NCBI GenBank assembly: GCA_024762485.1
Contig: JANTHH010000112.1
Location: forward strand, 1 to 9,248
Direction: 5' to 3'
Length of the DNA: 9,248 nucleotides
DNA from: Chromatiales bacterium
GTDB taxonomy: Bacteria > Pseudomonadota > Gammaproteobacteria > Chromatiales > Chromatiaceae
Position 1 is the stretch's first letter, and every line of letters begins with the position of its first letter. The notes under the pieces were generated by a model. It searched no databases. It saw only the letters and a program-made list of their open reading frames with translations, and was not told the origin of the DNA. The position numbers and the translations under genes were made by a program. Positions 6,375 to 9,248 of the stretch are shown one piece after another.

Positions 6375-7187
6375 ATGGTTCAGCGCAAACTCAAGCTGCA
6401 CGGCTTCAACAATCTCACCAAGACCCTCAGCTTCAACATCTACGATATCTGTTACGCGGCGACCCCGGACCAGGTCAAGGGCTACATCGATTACATCGAC
6501 GAGGCCTACAATGCCGAGCGACTGACCCACATCCTCAACGATGTGGTGGAGATCATCGGTGCGAACATCCTCAATGTCGCCCGCCAGGACTACGACCCGC
6601 AGGGCGCCAGTGTCACCATGCTGATCTCCGAGGAGCCGGTGGTCGCCGAGCAGCTGTCCAATTCCGAGGCACCGGGGCCGCTGCCCGAGGCGGTCGTGGC
6701 GCACCTGGACAAGAGCCACATCACCGTCCACACCTACCCGGAGAGTCACCCGGACAATGGCATCTCCACCTTCAGGGCGGACATCGATGTCTCGACCTGT
6801 GGCCGGATCTCACCGTTGAAGGCGCTGAATTACCTGATCCATTCGTTCGACTCCGACATCGTCACCCTCGATTACCGGGTCCGCGGCTTCACCCGCGACG
6901 TGCGTGGCCGGAAGCACTACATCGACCACAAGATCAATTCGATCCAGAACTACCTGGCGCGTGATACCCGCAACCTGTACGAGATGATCGACGTCAACGT
7001 CTACCAGGAGAACATCTTCCATACCAAGATGATGCTCAAGCACTTCGATCTGGACAGCTACCTGTTCGGGGTGGCGGTGGAGGAAATGCCGCCGCGGGAG
7101 CAGCGCGAGATCAGCGAGCGGATCCGTCATGAGATGCTGGAGATCTTCTACGGCCGCAACATGAGTCGCGGCCGTCGCATGCGCTGA
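6375..7187 (+). CDS. speD: S-adenosylmethionine decarboxylase proenzyme (E. coli type)
   Basis: SpeD makes decarboxylated S-adenosylmethionine, the aminopropyl donor for spermidine synthesis. The 270-residue product matches the long E. coli-type family (264 in E. coli) along its whole length, beginning KLKLHGFNNLTK. The proenzyme cleaves itself between Lys113 and Ser114 in HLDKSH, and Ser114 becomes the pyruvoyl cofactor of the alpha subunit. HTYPESHP, FRADIDVSTCG with Cys142, and the YRVRGFTRD and VYQENIFHTKM blocks are all intact. ATG 6375 is chosen by homology; TTG 6354 would add seven residues. The ribosome site is weak. No spermidine synthase (speE) gene is in the window. It is co-directional with the OsmC-VOC pair and ends 5 bases from the convergent AIM24-family gene. 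Confidence 0.97.
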   Translation: MVQRKLKLHGFNNLTKTLSFNIYDICYAATPDQVKGYIDYIDEAYNAERLTHILNDVVEIIGANILNVARQDYDPQGASVTMLISEEPVVAEQLSNSEAPGPLPEAVVAHLDKSHITVHTYPESHPDNGISTFRADIDVSTCGRISPLKALNYLIHSFDSDIVTLDYRVRGFTRDVRGRKHYIDHKINSIQNYLARDTRNLYEMIDVNVYQENIFHTKMMLKHFDLDSYLFGVAVEEMPPREQREISERIRHEMLEIFYGRNMSRGRRMR

Positions 7188-7192
7188 GGGGT

Positions 7193-7942
7193 TCAGTCCT
7201 CGCCGCGCTCCTTGCCGCCGGCGCTCGGAGCGAATGCCAGGATGCGGTCGGCCATGCGCGAGAAGGGCAGGGACTGCAGCCAGACGGTGCCGGTGCCGCT
7301 GAGGGTGGTGAGAAACAGGCCCTCGCCACCGAACATCATGGATTTCAGTCCGCCGGCCAGCTGGATGTCGTAATCGATGCCCTCGGTGAAACCCACCAGG
7401 CAGCCGGTGTCCACCCGCAGGCTGTCGCCCTGCAGCTTTTTCTCGATCACCGTGCCGCCGGCCTGGATGAAGGCCAGCCCGTCACCCTGCAGGCGCTGCA
7501 GGATGAAGCCCTCGCCGCCGAACAGGCCGGCCCCCAGCTTGCGGCTGAAGGCGATATCCAGCCGGGTGCCCAGCGCGGCGCAGATGAAGGCATCCTTCTG
7601 GCAGATGACCTGTCCTCCCAGGGCATCGAGGTCCAGCGGCAGGATGTTTCCCGGGTAGGGGGCGGCGAAGCCCACCCGCTGCTTGCCGGCGCCATCGTTG
7701 GTGAAGTGGGTGGTGAACACCGACTCGCCGGTCAGCATCCGCTTGCCGGCTGAGAACAGCTTGCCCATCAGTCCCTGGTCGGGGTCCGAGCCATCGCCCA
7801 TGCGGGTGTCGAAGGTGATGCCCTGCTCCATGTAGGTCATGGCGCCGGCCTCGGCGATGACCGTCTCTCCCGGGTCGAGGATCACCTCCACCAGCTGCAG
7901 TTCGGCACCCTTGATCTCGTATTCGACGGCATGGCTTTGCAT
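7193..7942 (-). CDS. AIM24/TIGR00266-family protein of unknown function
   Basis: This 249-residue protein is recognised as the TIGR00266/AIM24 family (DUF124), a beta-rich fold related to the tryptophan RNA-binding attenuator-like fold. Typical blocks are LDPGETVIAEAGAMTYME near the N-terminus (about 22-38), GESVFTTHFTN, the glycine-rich LGAGLFGGEGFILQRLQGDG and, later, MMFGGEGLFLTTLSGTGTVWLQS. No signal peptide or membrane segment is seen and there is no obvious catalytic motif. The molecular function is unknown; yeast AIM24 affects mitochondrial inner-membrane organisation, but this does not define a bacterial role. The start has the clearest ribosome site in the window, GGAGG 7 bases upstream. 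It lies 40 bases after apaH on the same strand, probably in the same transcript, and is convergent with speD. Confidence 0.9.
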   Translation of the reverse strand: MQSHAVEYEIKGAELQLVEVILDPGETVIAEAGAMTYMEQGITFDTRMGDGSDPDQGLMGKLFSAGKRMLTGESVFTTHFTNDGAGKQRVGFAAPYPGNILPLDLDALGGQVICQKDAFICAALGTRLDIAFSRKLGAGLFGGEGFILQRLQGDGLAFIQAGGTVIEKKLQGDSLRVDTGCLVGFTEGIDYDIQLAGGLKSMMFGGEGLFLTTLSGTGTVWLQSLPFSRMADRILAFAPSAGGKERGED

Positions 7943-7949
7943 GGCTGAT

Positions 7950-7954
7950 CCTCC
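7950..7954 (-). promoter_or_regulatory. Strong Shine-Dalgarno site of the AIM24-family gene
   Basis: The minus strand reads GGAGG 7 bases before the ATG at 7942. This fixes the start and suggests independent, efficient translation in contrast to the coupled apaG-apaH junction. The flanking 40-base gap (7943-7982) shows only a 4-bp CGCC-GAGA-GGCG hairpin and no clear terminator or promoter. Confidence 0.75.
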
Positions 7955-7982
7955 GGTTGGTTGGCCGCCTCTCGGCGCCTGT

Positions 7983-8822
7983 TCACAGATAGTTCAGGGG
8001 GTTCTGTTGTGGTCGGCAGTTGTAGGGATGGGCGACCGGCGGCTGGCTGTCGAGCCGCAGAGCCGTCAGCGAACCACCCCAGAGACAGCCTGTGTCCAGT
8101 GCCCAGGTGTTGTTGGCGACGTGGTAACCCAGGGTGGACCAGTGGCCGAAGACGATGCGGGCATCCCGGCTGGCGCGTTGCGGGTGCTCGAACCAGGGCA
8201 CCAGGCCCGCCTTCTGTGAGCCGGGGGGGCCCTTCTCCTTGAGCTTCAGCCGTCCCTTCAGGTCGCAGTAACGCAGGCGGGTGAAGCAGTTGGTGATGAA
8301 GCGGAGTCGCTCGATCCCCTGCAGGGCAGGTGACCACTGGTTCGGCTTGTTGCCGTACATGTCGAGCAGGAAGGCGAGGTGCTCATCGCCCTGCAGGGCG
8401 CGCTCCAGTTCGCGGGCGCAGCCGGTTGCGGTGGCCATGTCCCACTGGGGCGGGAGGCCGGCGTGGATCATGTGGAAGCCGAGTCCCTCATCGCTGTGCA
8501 GTACCGGCCGGTGCCGCAGCCAGTGCAGCAGTTCGTCGCGATCCGGTGCCGTCAGCACCGGGTCGAGGCTGTCGGCGTCCTTGTGCCTGGTGTTGCCGGC
8601 GGCCAGGGCCAGCAGGTGCAGATCGTGGTTGCCGAGGACGCTGACCGCGGCCTCGCCGAGCCCCTTGACGAAGCGCAGCACCTCGAGCGAGCGGGGCCCG
8701 CGGTTGACCAGGTCGCCCACCAGCCAGAGGCGGTCACGGGCCGGCTCGAAGGCGATCTGCTCAAGCAGATGCCGCAGTTCGTTGTAGCAGCCCTGGATGT
8801 CGCCGATGGCGTAGACCGCCAC
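7983..8822 (-). CDS. apaH: Symmetrical bis(5'-nucleosyl)-tetraphosphatase (diadenosine tetraphosphatase)
   Basis: ApaH hydrolyses Ap4A to two ADP and, as shown in E. coli, can remove Np4 caps from RNA. The 279-residue product has the normal length and calcineurin-like phosphoesterase motifs: GDIQG with Asp8, GDLVNRGP with Asp37, GNHD at 63-66, HAG at 119-121 and GHW with His226. Position 10 is Gln, where E. coli ApaH and most of the superfamily have the metal-binding His of GDxHG; as I recall, Pseudomonas ApaH also has Gln here. The frame is open to 8897, but GTG 8822 is chosen: the protein then begins MAVYAIGD, as in relatives, and lies 1 base after the apaG stop. There is no separate Shine-Dalgarno sequence, so translation is probably coupled to apaG. 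Confidence 0.95.
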   Translation of the reverse strand: MAVYAIGDIQGCYNELRHLLEQIAFEPARDRLWLVGDLVNRGPRSLEVLRFVKGLGEAAVSVLGNHDLHLLALAAGNTRHKDADSLDPVLTAPDRDELLHWLRHRPVLHSDEGLGFHMIHAGLPPQWDMATATGCARELERALQGDEHLAFLLDMYGNKPNQWSPALQGIERLRFITNCFTRLRYCDLKGRLKLKEKGPPGSQKAGLVPWFEHPQRASRDARIVFGHWSTLGYHVANNTWALDTGCLWGGSLTALRLDSQPPVAHPYNCRPQQNPLNYL

Positions 8823-8823
8823 G

Positions 8824-9210
8824 TCAGTGCAGGGTGGTGCTCGGCATGGCGAGGGCGAAGGGGTCGATGGGGGCGAGGAAGCGCCTGCCGTCGTCATCGA
8901 CCATCTCGTATTCGCCTTCCATGGCGCCGACCGGGGTCTCGAGAACGGTGCCGCTGGTGTAGCTGAAGGCCTCGCCGGGCTGCAGATAGGGCTGCTTGCC
9001 GACCACGCCTTCGCCGCGCACGTCCTGGATCTTGCCGTTGGCGTCGGTGATCACCCAGTGACGGTTGAGCAGACGCGCGGGGGCGGAGCCGTGATTGCTG
9101 ATGGTGATGGTATAGGCGAAGACAAATCGCTCGCCCTTGGGGTCGGACTGATCCTCGATGTAACTGGTCTTGACCCCGACCTCGATCTGGTGCTGGTTGT
9201 CGTCGCTCAT
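8824..9210 (-). CDS. apaG: ApaG protein (DUF525)
   Basis: This 128-residue single-domain beta-sandwich protein has the immunoglobulin/fibronectin type III-like ApaG fold. Family blocks are clear: VKTSYIEDQSDPKGERFVFAYTITI, LLNRHWVITDANG, the glycine motif GEGVVG at 66-71, YTSGTVLETPVGAMEGEYEM, and the ending FALAMPSTTLH. ApaG's biochemical role is not settled; it is linked genetically with apaH and in some bacteria with cation or stress phenotypes. The ATG at 9210 is chosen by homology (E. coli ApaG has 125 residues), with only a weak AGAG before it. The stop is 1 base from the apaH GTG. In many gammaproteobacteria rsmA/ksgA lies just upstream; the remaining 38 bases of the window are too few to show it, and I see no coding signal in them. 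Confidence 0.96.
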   Translation of the reverse strand: MSDDNQHQIEVGVKTSYIEDQSDPKGERFVFAYTITISNHGSAPARLLNRHWVITDANGKIQDVRGEGVVGKQPYLQPGEAFSYTSGTVLETPVGAMEGEYEMVDDDGRRFLAPIDPFALAMPSTTLH

Positions 9211-9248
9211 GGCTCTGATAGTGGGAGTGTGTTGCGGGCAAGCTATAG

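Noticed and set aside
5520..6749. A 409-codon minus-strand open frame opposite osmC, VOC and speD
   Set aside because: It spans three intact sense genes and their spacers, has no family motif and has the same shadow composition.

Overview
This 9.2 kb, GC-rich, densely coding window looks like the chromosome of a gammaproteobacterium of the Pseudomonas or purple-sulfur/Chromatiales-like type. The reasons are a Crp/Vfr regulator of the Pseudomonas kind, an E. coli-type SpeD, an ApaG/ApaH pair, and the gene order trpG-trpD-trpC / crp / osmC-like / speD. As I recall it, P. aeruginosa carries a similar block. The genus cannot be fixed from sequence alone.

Left part (1-3270, + strand): the 3' end of trpE, then trpG, trpD and trpC, with gaps of 2, 12 and 1 bases. 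Together they convert chorismate to indole-3-glycerol phosphate; trpF, trpB and trpA are not in the window. A short AT-rich spacer separates them from a co-directional gene (3340-4647) for a soluble EAL-domain c-di-GMP phosphodiesterase with a Cache/PAS-like C-terminal sensor region.

Middle part (4697-7187): crp/vfr runs on the minus strand, convergent with the EAL gene and divergent from an OsmC-family gene. The crp-osmC intergenic region holds a good sigma70 promoter for crp, with an imperfect palindrome sitting in its 17-bp spacer. The OsmC-family gene overlaps a VOC/glyoxalase-fold gene by 4 bases (ATGA). speD, for pyruvoyl S-adenosylmethionine decarboxylase of spermidine synthesis, follows on the same strand.

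Right part (7193-9210, minus strand): apaG, then apaH (GTG start 1 base after the apaG stop), then an AIM24/TIGR00266-family gene. This is probably one operon, and it converges on speD with only 5 bases between the stop codons.

Most of the window is conserved housekeeping and regulatory DNA. I see no mobile element, CRISPR array, tRNA, rRNA or defence system. The less ordinary points are the EAL-sensor gene next to crp, the palindrome inside the crp promoter, the OsmC-VOC coupled pair with an altered metal-ligand position, and the AIM24 gene in the apaGH cluster.
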